64,000 nucleotides of DNA from Pyrocephalus nanus (GCA_038380795.1 CM076259.1:60283938-60347937); one strand, 5' to 3'. Shown: positions 38,380 to 50,600, numbered from the stretch's first letter. Notes: generated by a model not told the origin, from the letters alone. Made by a program: numbers and translations.

Positions 38380-40467
38380 TTCTTTAAAAATAAAAAAAGA
38401 TCCTCTTTTTGTGTAGAACAGCAGGGATTTTTTTCCTGCCTTGAGATTTCTTGTCATTTCATTATTTTGTATTTCAGGTAAAACCTTCCCACCTTAACGA
38501 GGAACATTTTTCCCCATCAGTTTTAATGGTACGATACATTGTGGGAGGGTGAAGAAAAAGCTGCTGAAAATGAACCTTAAAAAAAGTTGCTGGAGACTGA
38601 AGACAGGCTTTGCAGAGGAAGAGGCAAGAGTTACAAGCTAATTTGCTTTGCCTGTGTGTTCAGGTTTCATCTGTAAACAGCTTGGGTTTCCTTATTTTAC
38701 AGACTCTTTGGGAGGACATAGTCCCATGAGTGTTTCAGCTTCCCTGTGGCTGCACAAAGGCAAAGGGGTGCAGGGGACTTCAGTTGCCCCTCTGTGGGAA
38801 GGTCACGGTGCTACAAGAATGAGGAGGAAACTGGCAATTTTGGCCCAAACACCTCATACAGTCAGGTGTGGTGCCCTGAGAGGGTTGCTGTCAGAGCAGC
38901 ACCTTTCTCCTCCAGGTTTGCATTAAGTCAGTGGACACAGGCTGCCTGTTCCCTTCTGTGCAGAGCATAGCAGACCTGGGGCCTCTCACAACCCTCGTCT
39001 ACCAGGTTAGTTGTACATCTTAGCTTGTCTCAAATGCTCTGTGAGGTAAGACAGCTCTTATGCAACTTCCCTCAGTGTCTGCATACCGTGTGGTGTTATT
39101 TCCAAAAAATCAGAAAGGGCAGATGGAAGAGATTTAGGGCAGGCATATGCAGAAGGTGGTGGGAGAGAGGAGAGGTACCTATGGACTGGGGAAAGAGAGT
39201 GGACAAGAAGGCACGGGAGATGGTAGAAAATTAAATGTAGGAGAGTAAGACACATGGAATAAAGGAGAGGTATGGCTATGGCAGGGAGCTAGAAGAAACA
39301 TCAAAAGTATTGAAGTGAAGGTTACTGCTAAGATTACATGTCACCCTTATGAAAGACAAAAACCCAATGAAAACAGGTGAGTCACTGTACTGTACAAATT
39401 CTTGAAGACATATTAAATGTTGACACTGGGTCCCTAATGAGGCATTCCCATATTTGATTTGTAAATCTTCTTCTGTCTAAATACTAGCTCTCTACTGAAA
39501 CAGTCTGAAAAAAACTTCGTATAGCATCTGAATTTTAATTATGATGTAGAAATCCAAGAAATGACTGCTTGAAATAGCACTGAGAGAGATTTCTACATGC
39601 ATTTACTTCCTGTCTTTTGTGGCTATTTCAGACCCTCAGCCTCCTCCCAGGGCAGATTCATCCTCAAGGATGCAGCTCACATGTATGCATGATAAGAATA
39701 CTTTATTTCCACATGGAAAGCCCTTAAAAAAATAAACCTTCCATGTGTGAACAGTTGATCTTTCTCCTTCTTAGGAGCTGGCAAATTTATGTTGAGAAAA
39801 ATGTGAACGTGAGCAGAAAGCACTTCTGTTGGTAAACCCCCAAGGAGGACCAATTCATTAATTCCTCAGGAAGTAGGTAACCCTTTACTTCAAGGAATAG
39901 CCTGTCTCTTTCATGCTGGCTGTGCATTTCTGTCTGTGCCAAAGCAGGCTGTGCTAGGGGCTCTCCCATAGCAGGTGAAATACGTGCTTATAGCATGTTC
40001 AAAGAGGAATTATGGAAAAGGTCCAACCTTTCCTTCAAAAAAATTATTTCAACTTAGTATAAAGCCAAATTGTCCCACTTGGACCCCTGTTTGTGATCCA
40101 GACTCCGCTGCAGAAAACCGGACTTTCTCTATGTAGGCAACCAGTTGCAGTTTCCCACAGCTGCTGTGTGGTGTCCTGTGGCTTTTGACGGAGCCACTTT
40201 TCCCTTTATCACCCACTCTCAGGGAACAGCTGTGACCTTGTCCTGCGTACAGACACAGGCCATGTCCTGACTTGCAAGCAGTGTCACCACAGGCAGCCAG
40301 AACTCAAGTGGGACAAGTTCCTAAAGTCCTTAAAAAAAGGGGTTTATCCTCTGTAACTTGGAGGGGTTTCCTTTTTATGGATTAACTGTATTTTTGTCCC
40401 TGCTATCTGCCTCCAGACATTGGCTGGATTACTTAAAGAGTTGTAAAATATTAATAAAAGCAGGGGT

Positions 40468-40504
<37 letters not shown>

Positions 40505-40987
40505 TTATATTTATATTTATATATATGAAGTAAACATGGCTTGAGATATCTATTAAGACAGTCTGATAATAATTAGCTTGCATTTACATTCAACAGAGCA
40601 ACACTTATCCAAACAAAACTAAAATGGATGCTGTCTAAAATGGATCAACGGGTTTTGTGTTTAAACTTTGTGCTGGTTTCATTGTGATTATGTTGAAACA
40701 AGCTAACAGTAAAATCCCATTCTTTCCAGACTAGAACCTTGCACTTTTGATAAGCTCTTTCCATAGTTGGAATTCAACTCTGGATGCTGGCACCCCATAC
40801 CATGTTCTCACAGATCAATATTTTTTCCCAAAACATGGTACAAACCAGTCCAGCAGTCCACACAACTGCATCCCTCACTAGGAGGCAGGGAAGGACAGGC
40901 CTATGTTGCTCCTAAAAATCCATCACCATTTGAGGTGCACATGCATGGCACTCATATTTAACCATATGATGGAGTGACTGCAACAGT
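38380..40987 (-). other. Last intron of the minus-strand gene, left part
   Basis: No coding segment seen. Contains the TA-rich simple repeat at 40467-40526. Open frames at 38648-38970 and 39025-39255 lack splice context. Confidence 0.6.
40467..40526. repeat. (TA)n and (TATATT)n simple repeat
   Basis: About 24 bp of TA dinucleotides run into several copies of TATATT and back to TA. Probably polymorphic in length. Confidence 0.95.
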
Positions 40988-41942
40988 CAACAAGGGAAGA
41001 CTGACCAGTGTCACCTAGCTAGACTTCTGTAAGCACTTCAGCATGGTCCCAGATAACTTTCTTATCTCTGAATTGGAGAAACACACATTTGAAGGGTAGA
41101 CCATTTGGTAGATAAAGAATTGGCTGGATGGATGCAGCCAGAGATGTGGTTAAGGGCTCTGTGTTCAGATGGAGGCCACTGACCAATGGTGTCCCCTCGG
41201 GGCTCTGTTTTGGGACTGATATTCTTTAGTATCTTCATCAGTGACACAGACAGTGAGATCGAGTGCACCCTCAGCAAGTCTGCTGATGAAAAAGCTGAGC
41301 AGTGCAGCTGACACAACAGAAGGATGGGATGCCATCCGGAAGAACCAGACAAGCTTGAGAAGTGAGCCCAGAAGAGCTTAATGATGTTCAAGTCCAAGTG
41401 CAAGGTGCTGCAACTGGGTTGGGGAAATCCCAGACATCAGTACAGACTGGGAGAAGAACTCATTGAGAGTAGCCCTGTGAAGAAGGACTTTGGGGTTCTG
41501 GAGGATGCAAAGCTGGACATGACCTGGTGATGTACTCTTGCAGCCCAGAAAGCCAACCACATCTTGGACTGCGTTAAAAGAGGTGTGACCAGCAGGCTGA
41601 GGAAGGTGATTTTGACCCTCTAATCTGTCTGTGTGAGACCCCACCTGGAATACTGTGTTCAGCTCTGGGGACCTTAGCACAAGAAAGACATGGACCTGTT
41701 GGAATAGGTACAGAGGAGGCCCATAAAGATGATCAAAGTGGTGGAGCACCTCTCCTATGAAGACAGGCTAAGTGAGCTGGGGTTGTTCAGCCTGGAAAAG
41801 AGAAGGCTCTAGGGAGACTTCAGTAGAGGCCTTTCAGTCTTAAAGGGAGCTTATATAAAAGAGGAGGAGGGACTTTTTCCATAGACAGATAGTGACAGGA
41901 CAAGGGGTAATGGTTTTAAATTGAAAGAGGGGAGGTTTATAT
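40988..41942 (+). mobile_element. CR1 LINE, RT 3' half (left of nested SINE)
   Basis: Starts within the reverse transcriptase. The CACCTAGCTAGACTTCTGTA segment near 41016 is the decayed YLDFSKAFD region. It continues through the 'GTGTCCCCTCGGGGCTCTGT' region and the conserved VRPHLEYCVQLWG block (41633-41668) to the 3'UTR. Stops and indels break the frame, so no active protein. It lies in the last intron of the minus-strand gene, in opposite orientation to it. The element resumes at 42090 after the SINE. Confidence 0.92.
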
Positions 41943-42089
41943 TGACCCTGACTCAGTTGGTCAGAGCACGGTGCTCACAACACCAAGGCTGGTATTTGAT
42001 CCCTGTACAGGCCACTCACTTAACAGTTGAACTCACTGATCCTTGTGAGTCCCTTTCAACTCAGAATATTCTGTGATTCTTCTGTGATT
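41943..42089 (+). mobile_element. tRNA-Ile-derived SINE with CR1-like tail, inserted in CR1
   Basis: The first about 75 bp resemble a tRNA-Ile gene. A decayed A box reads TGACTCAGTTGG, then GCACGGTGCTCACAACACCA and a decayed B box around GGTATTTGATCCC. The rest ends with CR1-type sequence, CCCTTTCAACTCAGAATATT then CTGTGATTCTTCTGTGATT. It interrupts the CR1 3'UTR between GGTTTATATTG and AGATGTTTGGAGG, so it is younger than that CR1. SINEs of this build (TguSINE1-like) are known from passerine birds and are mobilised by CR1 enzymes. The exact target duplication is not clear. Confidence 0.85.
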
Positions 42090-42311
42090 AGATGTTTGGA
42101 GGAAATTCTTTACTGTGAGGGTAGTGAGTCACTGGCACAGGTTGCTGGGAGAAACTGTAGATGGCTCATCCCTGACAGGCTGGATGGGACTTTGAGCAAC
42201 CTGGTCTAGTGAAAGGTATCCCTCCCCATGGCAGGGAGGTTGGAACTAGATGATCTTCAAAGGTCCCTTCCAACCCAAACCATTCTATGATGGTTCATTC
42301 TATGATTCTAT
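42090..42311 (+). mobile_element. CR1 LINE, 3' end (right of nested SINE)
   Basis: Continues the interrupted CR1: AAATTCTTTACTGTGAGGGT, GGTTGGAACTAGATGATCTT, TCCCTTCCAACCCAAACCAT and a tail of ATTCTATGAT-type octamers ending at about 42311. Together with 40988-41942 it is one 5'-truncated copy. Confidence 0.92.
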
Positions 42312-42394
42312 TATATGCAGACAGAAATGTAGAAAAGATCAAGGACAACTGACTTATTCTTTCTCCTTTCGTCTAAAAGATGTCAAAAAAGTAC

Positions 42395-42748
42395 CTGCTA
42401 ATATCTTTCCTTTCTTCAGGGATCTTTCAGGAACCTCAATTGCAGTTTTTGTTCGTTTTGCAGGAGGGGATGAGGAGGCTCCTTCAGGCTCTGCATCACA
42501 GACAAAATCTCTGCTGGTTCTCTTACTTGTCTCTTTGTCAAAGAAATCAAGATTAGTCTGCTCAATATAATCTTGTACTCTCTGCATTTTGAAGGCTTCT
42601 TTAGAAGCTGCATATTCCTCTTCCAGCCTTTTCAAATTTTCCACTGTGAGAGCAGAACTGGAATCTGATGACCCAGTCCCAAGGGTAAATATTTTTGGTT
42701 GGGACTGGTTATTGCAAGACCCTGACAGCTTGCTTCCATTAAACATAT
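42395..42748 (-). CDS. Penultimate exon of unrecognised minus-strand gene
   Basis: 354 nt, flanked on the minus strand by AATGCATTGCAG (acceptor) and by GCAG/GTACTT (donor). One frame is open throughout: two leading bases, 117 codons from an ATG at 42746, and a final G that joins in phase to the exon at 38342. The product includes SALTVENLKRLEEEYAASKE (likely helix/coiled coil), FKMQRVQDYIEQTNLDFFDK, and a basic nuclear-localisation-like PPAKRTKTA followed by RSLKKGK. If the ATG is the start, the protein is 137 residues; more likely there are upstream exons right of here that I could not find. I do not recognise the family. In human, ERICH6B, CBY2, SIAH3 and ZC3H13 lie beyond COG3; the segments I remember of the first three do not match, and I cannot recall the ZC3H13 C-terminus well enough to test it. 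Confidence 0.75.
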
Positions 42749-43957
42749 CTGCAATGCATTAAGGAGATGAGAATCTTTAGCAACAGGCAAGGTCAATTCA
42801 TCATTCTTGTAACAAAGAAAGAAAGAAAAGAGAAATCCCATTAGTCATTTACTCCTGACGGGCATATTGATTGATGTAGTTAAAATGTTCACACTAAGAT
42901 AACCTTATTAGATTGAAAATCACTTTCTTTTCAAGAAGATCTACTAGGCTCCAATTCAACAAAGCACTTAAACAAATACCTGATATTAAGGGCATGCCCA
43001 GGTCCTATTTGTGGGATTTTCTTAAATAGTTCCCATCCAGCACTTAAAGGCCAAAGCTTAAGATAGCTACAAAGGACAGGCATAATGCCTTATCTGTGTT
43101 TTAGATAGGACCAAAGTTGAGCGACCAAATACCTCACATCATAACACACAATGGTACCCTCTGCTCCAGTAAGGCTGTACTAAAGATTGCATCAGTGATT
43201 TCATTATTAACCTACTTTGCTTTGGCTGTAAAATTGTGTACAGCTGAAACTTACTGTGTGCAGGCTGGAACAGAGTGCACTTTGTATTCATTACTAGTAC
43301 TCAGGCAAATTATTTTGGACATCTTTCGCTATATGCTGATGGAGAAAAAAATAAAAATGTACAGTGGAATCTATTGAATCTGTTTAATTGGACCTGCTGG
43401 TGGCCATCCGACCATGCCAATTAAATAAAGACAAACAAAATCAGCTCTCAGAGGACCTGCAGTGAATAAACCCAGGGTAAATACTGCATGATTTTTGTTA
43501 TTGCGTTATTCTGTATAGTTGAGTGTCTGAAACATAAACTAGCCATAAAAAGCGACTCACCCTCCTGTTTGCAATATCTACTTAATTGTGTCTCCAACTT
43601 CTGTTCACCCACTCAGTCTGTTTAATGTCAAAAGATAAAGGAAGGAAAAATAATAGGATTAGTTCGGCAGAACCGGCGCTTTGCAACCTCTTCTTTCCCT
43701 GCCTGCCCCACCCTATCGTTTCTCATTGGGCATGATGCTTCCTTCTCTGTCTGACTGCAAACCGAGATGGCTGTTTCCAGGTGTTTTATCAGTGCAGAAA
43801 GCCCCAAACCCTTCAGTGCCCTGTGTGTTTTCTTTGTGGCACCCATGAATCACCTCTAGACTTTCCAGACCCCTCTGTCCACATGAGCAGAGTGGCCTCT
43901 GCCAGCTCTGTGGCAGTCCACAGACACACTCTCACTCAGGCACTGCAGGTGTGCCGG
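42749..43957. other. Presumed intron or upstream region of the minus-strand gene
   Basis: AT-rich, with no exon or repeat I can support. The open frame at 43117-43377 has no motif. Confidence 0.5.
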
Positions 43958-43965
43958 GGATAGCT

Positions 43966-44004
43966 CAGCAGGACATGCTCAATAACATTGAGCATGTCCT
44001 GCTG
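43966..44004. repeat. Snap-back inverted repeat, 18-bp perfect stem with 3-nt loop
   Basis: CAGCAGGACATGCTCAAT is followed by AAC and then its exact reverse complement. The left arm overlaps TAGCTCAGCAGG (43961-43972), which fits the tRNA A-box consensus TRGCNNAGYNGG, preceded by GCCGGGGA. No B box follows at tRNA spacing, so this is not a tRNA gene. It lies just outside the 3' tail of the minus-strand CR1 at 44030. It may be a fold-back formed during retroposition or repair. Confidence 0.85.
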
Positions 44005-44029
44005 TCATTCTACTTTATCTGTCAAGTTT

Positions 44030-44720
44030 TCATGGTCACAGACCTGTAGAACAAGCCAGGCTGGAAGGTGCCTGTGGAGATCACTAGAGTCCAGGACTTT
44101 CCTCAAAGCAAGTCAACTAAATCAGGCTTCTTGGGGTTTTGCCCAGTCAAATTTTAAGTATTTCCGAAGGCTGAGATCCTACAGTCTTTCTGACTCCCAT
44201 GTTTAACCACCCTCGTGTTGAAAATATTTTTGCTAAGATTTAATTGGAATTTCCAATATTCTAGCGTGTGTCTGTTGCCCCTTATCCCACAGCGGTGCAG
44301 CTCTGAGATGTCTGGCTGTCTACTCTTCACCCTCTCATTTGGCAGCTGCAGGCAGCAATAGGTTGAGTATTTTCTCCTCCAAGCTGAACAGTCCTAGTTC
44401 TCTCAAACTCTTACATGTGTAGGCTGCAGCTTCTACGTCTTGGTGACTTTCTCCCTAGTACATCCATGTCTCTCACACTGGGAAGCCCCAAACTGGACAC
44501 AGCATTCCAGATGTGCCTCACCAGTGCCAAGGAGAGTGTTACAATAATGCCTCTCCACTTTGTGTTTGGAAGCCAACTCTAACTGGGCTGTTTTGGTTGC
44601 TGCTTCCTCCAGCTCAGGGCTGCCTGTGTTTCCCTGCTGTAATGCCCTGTAGTTGCCATTTGCCTTGAGTTGCAATGCACACAGGTGGGCAAGCTCAGAG
44701 AATGCTCTGGGGCAAATCAG
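44030..44720 (-). mobile_element. CR1 LINE, 3' part, decayed
   Basis: In minus orientation the frame around 44433-44590 reads HLECCVQFGASQCERH, the counterpart of the CR1 HLEYCVQFWAPQ block at the RT C-terminus. The plus-strand text AAACTGGACACAGCATTCCA and AGGCTGGAAGGTGCCTGTGG is typical of reverse-complemented CR1 3' sequence. The octamer tail is degraded. The copy is older than the one at 41 kb. Confidence 0.85.
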
Positions 44721-47590
44721 TGCCATTTTCACAATATCTGCATGGCAAGGGCTGTCCTGGCCTTTTACCTATGCACAGTGTTTCACCTGGGTATGTCTGT
44801 GCACACCACCACTGCTTTACACTGACTGCTATCCTCAAACTCTTCCTCTTTCATCAATGTTTTAGGGGATGTTTTATAATGTATTATTAGTAAGGCTTTT
44901 CAAAAGCTTCCTCTTGCAACCTTGAAAATAGGAATAAATAAAAGCACAACTAAGCTGAGCATTTTTCAAATCCGGCTGAAAAGCACAAGCCATGAACCTG
45001 CAGGCTTAGCTCACTGACTGGCTCCATGCAGCAGTGGCAGCAGTGCCCAGGGGCAGGATCTCATTCTTCATGTACAGTTTGCCTATGTTGCCTTATTTCA
45101 CTTCCTCCTGACTTCCTCCAAAAAAAAAAGAGAAAAATCGCCTTATACAGCAAGTCTGGAGAACTACTCTTCCAGTGGTAGAAAAATGTTTTGAATGGGT
45201 TTTCCCATTCTCCCTGTGCTGCTCCACACAAAAACATATATCTGATGGTATGGAAATCAATATCAGGAGGGTAAAGCCTTCAGGACAGACAGTTTTTGGC
45301 TCTGTGCTTGTACTGTACATGCCAGGCTGAGTTTCACACTCATCGGGAAGGTTCTACAGAGTAATATGAATTACAGTAGCTTTTAGAGGACCCTCTCTTG
45401 GCACTTGGCACATCAAAGCTGCACAAGTCATGGATCAGCAGTTTCCGCACAGTTTGAAGAAATGCAGTACTTGAATGTTCATGTTGAACTTTTCCAGGAA
45501 ACTGAAGAGGATCAAATGAAGTGTTTTATTGAATTCTAAATGTGGAGTATGTTTTTTGTTTGCATGCTTGCTTTCATCAGAAGAAATATTAGAAAAAGAA
45601 TCCCATGGGAAATTAAAGGGGTGGAATGCCACATTTTGAAAGTGCCAGCATTAAATATTCCTGCTTTGGAAGTTTGCCTCCCCTCTCCATCATGAGCCAT
45701 TCTGGTATTTTGATATCAAGCCCATTTTTCACTTGACCTGATGCATATTTTTGTTACAGAGCTCAATCTTTTTTCTGCAAAATGCAAATAAACGTTTTGC
45801 TAATCTGGCTAGATAGGATCACCATACAAAGAAGAGTGCTCTTCCTTTTGTAAGCTCATAGTTCATAGGGACTGGTATTAAATAGAAAGAATCAGTTGCA
45901 TCAAAATGTCAGGCTTAAAAATCTCTTAGATAATGGTAAACTGCCCATTAGAGTGTCACAGGATCTTGTCCACTAAGTATTCACAAACACATCTGCAGCA
46001 CCGCAATGCATTTTGTCCAAAGCCATATCTGTTCCTGACATCAGAACTCTCCATAAATAGCAAGAGAATTCAAAGCAACATTTACTGGCTATTTCTTCTG
46101 TGAAGCTTCTTCTATAGCTGTTCTGTTCTGATAATAATATGCTAAAACTTAATCAGAATATTTGAATCTTAGAGAAACAAAACACAGCTGAAGTAGTTGG
46201 AAGGCAAAGGGCTCGGGAGGCAATTTCCTCTGATTCATCAGGAGACAAAGGCAGAGCAATGACTGTATTTGTGTTAATAACAGTGGAATTGCCTCCCTGG
46301 CACTGTTACCCCCACATTTCTTTAGCTCTTGCTGTCATGCTCCATCTCACAGCCCCCCACTCCTCTGTACTCAGTCACAGCCAGGCTGGATGAGTCCATG
46401 GAAGGCCACAGCAGGACCTCCTGCCACCCCTATCCTGGGGCACCGCCCTGAGCAAAGTGGGCTGGTGAACTGAGCTGTCAAGCCCCAGGCAGATGTTTCT
46501 ATCACAATTGCCAGCTTTGCCATCAAAGCCTAGTTTTTCTTACTCTTAGCTCTCCCATCATTCCCCATTAAAAATGAAGTTGACTTCACCCTTTTTTTGA
46601 CAACATCCACTTGGTTGGAATCCTCTGTTGGGTGGAAGGATGGTCAGGAGAACCTAGTCAAGCTGTTTCACTGAGAGCAACTGGTGGGACCCAGTATCCC
46701 AGACAGCTCCACTGGGTGCTGCAAAAGGGATGAGGCCTTCCCTGTAGGATCATCCCAGGGAAAATGGTATTCTTTGCACATCTATAAGTCCCCAGGTAGA
46801 GTCAGAAGACAGAGAGTGCAATGCCATCAAATGAGGATTAAACTCTGTGCTGTATTGTAAAATGTCAACTAAATTGATTCCGTCTGTAAGCTCCCTGCAC
46901 ATACCCCTAAAGGTAGAGGAGTGCTATGTACACAAGGCTAGAGAGACTTTACACAGACACTGGAGTGGAATTTCCACACCACAGTAGGTCTGGAGAGAAT
47001 ACTCTGTAAATATGAGTTTAGTCAGTTTTTGCTTTCCTTTGCTATCTTCTAGATATTTGTGCCAGTAGAGGAAATCTTTCCCTCTAAGCAATGCCTGCTT
47101 GATCCTATGGGATTTATAATTGTGTTTAGTTTACAGTCCACTGCAATGAAAGGCATCTCATGGTGTCTCAGCTTTGTTTAGATGTGACTTTGTGGTAGGA
47201 CTTTGAGTGCAGTAGCTGATCTCAGGAGCTATCAGACTCACAGGCCAGGAGGGACTGTAGGCTCCAGTGAAGTGTTCCTGCAGTCCCAACATTTTGTTGG
47301 AGCAGAGGGGCTTGGTGGTACCATGGGTGCTGTAATACTCAGAGCTACAGCTTAACAGCACCAACCAAGGGCAGATTGGGGTGCTGGACTCCACACTTCC
47401 TTAAATGCTAAAGAAGGAGCTATGTTTGTGTGTATAAGCATATACATATGCATCTATGCATTTATTTACAGATCCGAGGAGAGTAGCTGACTCCTTTCCT
47501 GATAGTGTGCACATTATACACGCAGTATTGTTACTATTATACCCATTATATATACCTTTATATAAATATATATAAACAGAAAGCAATATT

Positions 47591-47593
47591 ATG

Positions 47594-47632
<39 letters not shown>
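47591..47632. repeat. (TA)n microsatellite
   Basis: About 30 bp of uninterrupted TA dinucleotides flanked by ATGTATG on both sides. Confidence 0.95.
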
Positions 47633-47633
<1 letters not shown>

Positions 47634-50600
47634 GAAATACCATTTATGGGCTGTAATTGCCAAACAAGCCTATTGAAACCAACCAGGTTGTTTCACCTCT
47701 TTCTGCCATTGCAGCTGTGTCCAAACTCTGAGTTATAACCACTACTCTTGCAGAGAAAACAATCTCCTAAAATAACTCTGTTTCTGCACCTTGCACTTTC
47801 AAAGATGCTTGGAAAGTAATCTGTTGCTGTAAATCATACAGAAGACTCTTGAGTGGTCTCCCGTTGTGCAGCCCTTATGCCTGTTGCCTCCCACCTGTCC
47901 TGTAAGCATCAGCGGAAGCCAGAATACTCATCTCAGCAGCGTCTTACCATTTGAAGGGCTGCATCCAAAAGCCTGGATCTCACCAGAAGTGACACTGGCT
48001 CCAGCTGAGGGGCTGCCTACATCTCTTTAACATGCAGTGGCCACTAGTAGGCTTAATAGAAATACAGAAGAATATGGCAAATATGTCATAATCCAGGCCC
48101 TAGAGAATTCCGTCAGCCTTGAGGTTATAAGGACCATGCTAGTTCTGCAGGTGCAGGAATGAGAACCATCTGGCTCTGTTTGTAACCAGTAATGCCCACA
48201 ATTAAAAATGGAACCCAGTTTTTCTGGTAAATCAGAAAGATTGTATTTTTAATATGTAGGCATAAACAACTTAAGAGAGGTATGCAGAATCAGACTACCA
48301 AACTCTACTGTTGGGATTTAAAATCTGACTTTAGCAGGTGTCACTGTGGCCCAGAACACGTGCTCTACACACAGCTGAGGAGATTCAGTCCATGAATGCT
48401 CTTCAGAAAGCCTGGCACTTTAGGAGCATCACAATTGCACAACATAGTAAAACAAAGCAGCTCTGGCCATAAATCATGGTTGTTAAGTGAGTGTTCTGGG
48501 ATGTGTGTCATGAGACACAAGAAGTGATCCGAAGTTAGCCTGAAAGCACAGAAATCCCAGATTAACACTGCCAGTGGTTGTGTCTCTTTCCTGCTCTGGA
48601 AGGGTAAAGAACTGATCTTGAGAGCAACGCCACGGATTTATTGAATACGGCTCTGGCTAACACAGAGCTTAAGTTATTGCTGGCTGTGGTTTTGATTTCT
48701 AACACTGCAGCAAACCTGCAGGTACAAACATTTTGTACTCATTTTGGCACTCAAGACCTGATCCTCTCATCCACACAAAGGCCTTTTGGCAGGATAGTTT
48801 CTCCTGTTTCATGTCCTGCAGTGCAAGAAGGAAGCCCAGGCACTGCTGTCTTTTGTCCTACCCTCTGCAGAAGCCCAGTATTTTATTAGAGACCAGAATA
48901 GCATTTTTTAGAGGTGGCAAATAATGCTAATCCATTAGCCTCAAACACAGAGCTAAAGGTCACAGTCCCAACACACTCAGTGAAACACTAGAGGTGTATA
49001 TTTGCAGTGATACCAAGTAACTACAGTTTCTGTAGGTTTAGAGGAGAATAAATCAGAGTTATACTGAGTCAGTTGTTCTGAGAGAGAGCTGAGAAGCTCT
49101 CTGTTGTCTCCTCCTTCCACTGATAGAATAAACTACCCTTATGCTATTCAACTGAGCCTCTTATGCTATGCTCTCTAAAGTATGCATCTAAAAATATAAA
49201 TGTTATGGTAAGTCTCAGGAAAAAATACATGTAGTCATAGAACTGTCTATTAAAACTAAAAGCTCTGAGGTAGAAATTTATGATGGTGTAATCTGAAAAG
49301 AATAAAGAGATAAAGGAATGTGAATATGGTTTATGAAGACAACATAGAGAATGAGAAAGAAGCCAAGAGACAATGCTGTCAGCACTGACCCTGCTGAGCA
49401 CAGTCTTACCAAATGCCCTAAAAACCTCTTACCTGCACCCTATCTGTAGGCACCTTGGCAAGAGGCTTCATGCCAGGATGCGCTGTCCCCATGTGACATT
49501 TATAGGGTCTGCCAGTGTGAGGGTCTGCACCAGGATCTGAGGTGGAGGGCAGGAGGGCAGAGGCAGCACTGACTGCAGCTCTCATCAGAACTGGCTCAAT
49601 AGAGGTTTGAAAAAGTTTTTCTTTAATTCTCCTTTTTATGTTTTATTTTTGTTGAGATATGTTATAGTATGGTCTAGTCAACTGTTGCTCCTACATCTCA
49701 GGAAATTCTGATCTTGAGGATGGCTGGGGGACTGAAGGGGGAAATTGGCTCTGTGTCTCTCCACCTCTGATTACCCATCCTTGCATCTCTACTCTGGCCT
49801 GCTGCAGGGAAGGCAGTGGCCCTCGGGGCTTTCTGCAGGTTCCTCCTCTTCCTTCTTCCCTAACTCCCATGTATGATGGGTTTTTTCTGTCAGGGGTTTG
49901 GTTTTTGCCAAAAGGTGTGAAAGGGAAAACAGGGAAGGAGAACAGCAAAAATTGGTTCTACAAGGAAACACAGGGGTAAATGCTAAAGCAGCATCTGACA
50001 GCCACACCAGGGCCCCAGGAAAGCTTCCTCCCCATCAAACCCTGGACAGGTGTGCCTGGGCTGGAATATCCAGGGGACCCACCTCCACAAGGAGCAAGCA
50101 GAGTTCTACTGGCAGGGAGGGACCTGGGATGCCTTCTTGGTCCTCAGTGTCTCTGGGTGTGGCTGGGACTATTCCCCTCTCTGTTCTGCTGGGCTGTTGT
50201 GCCCTCACATTCCACTGGGGATCTGTTGGGGTTCTGTTTGGATTCTGCTGGGGTTCTATTGCCGTAGTTCCTGCACTGCTATACCACATGTTGTCAGACA
50301 GGGAGGTGGGGGCTCCTGCCAGATTGCAGCCCTTCCTGGACATTTTGGCGAGGCTGTGGGAGCCTGGCCAGGGCTAGGTAGTGGAGGGGATAAGGACTTG
50401 CTGTGGTGGAGAATGTGTGAAATCACATCCAGAGAGGTGGGGCCTGGAAGTGGGAGGCCAGTCTGAGAACTTGTCTTGAGGAAGGATCAGTACTGCTGGC
50501 ATCTGAAGCACCCTACCCCCAGCAAGCCCTGAGGGAAGGTAGGTGAATTGCCCTTCTGTGCTCCTCCAAAAGTAGAGCCTGGGCATCTCATCTTGCTTGA

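Noticed and set aside
42395..42748. QTNLDFF in the minus-strand protein as a PCNA-interacting PIP box
   Set aside because: The spacing is off by one from Qxx[ILM]xx[FY][FY]: the aromatic pair falls at positions 6-7 instead of 7-8.
43950..44005. tRNA gene at the snap-back hairpin
   Set aside because: Only an A-box-like sequence and a tRNA-like 5' end are present. There is no B box, anticodon arm or acceptor closure at the proper spacing.
44433..44732. 99-codon reverse frame as a gene
   Set aside because: It is the remnant of the CR1 reverse transcriptase (HLECCVQF block), part of the transposon listed at 44030-44720.
49898..50466. Overlapping 159- and 138-codon frames; possible solo LTR
   Set aside because: Frames are Gly/Cys/Trp-rich in GC-richer DNA with short internal repeats (GGGGTTCTGTTTGGATTCTG). 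I could not find TG...CA ends, a target duplication or a polyadenylation signal, so I do not call an LTR.
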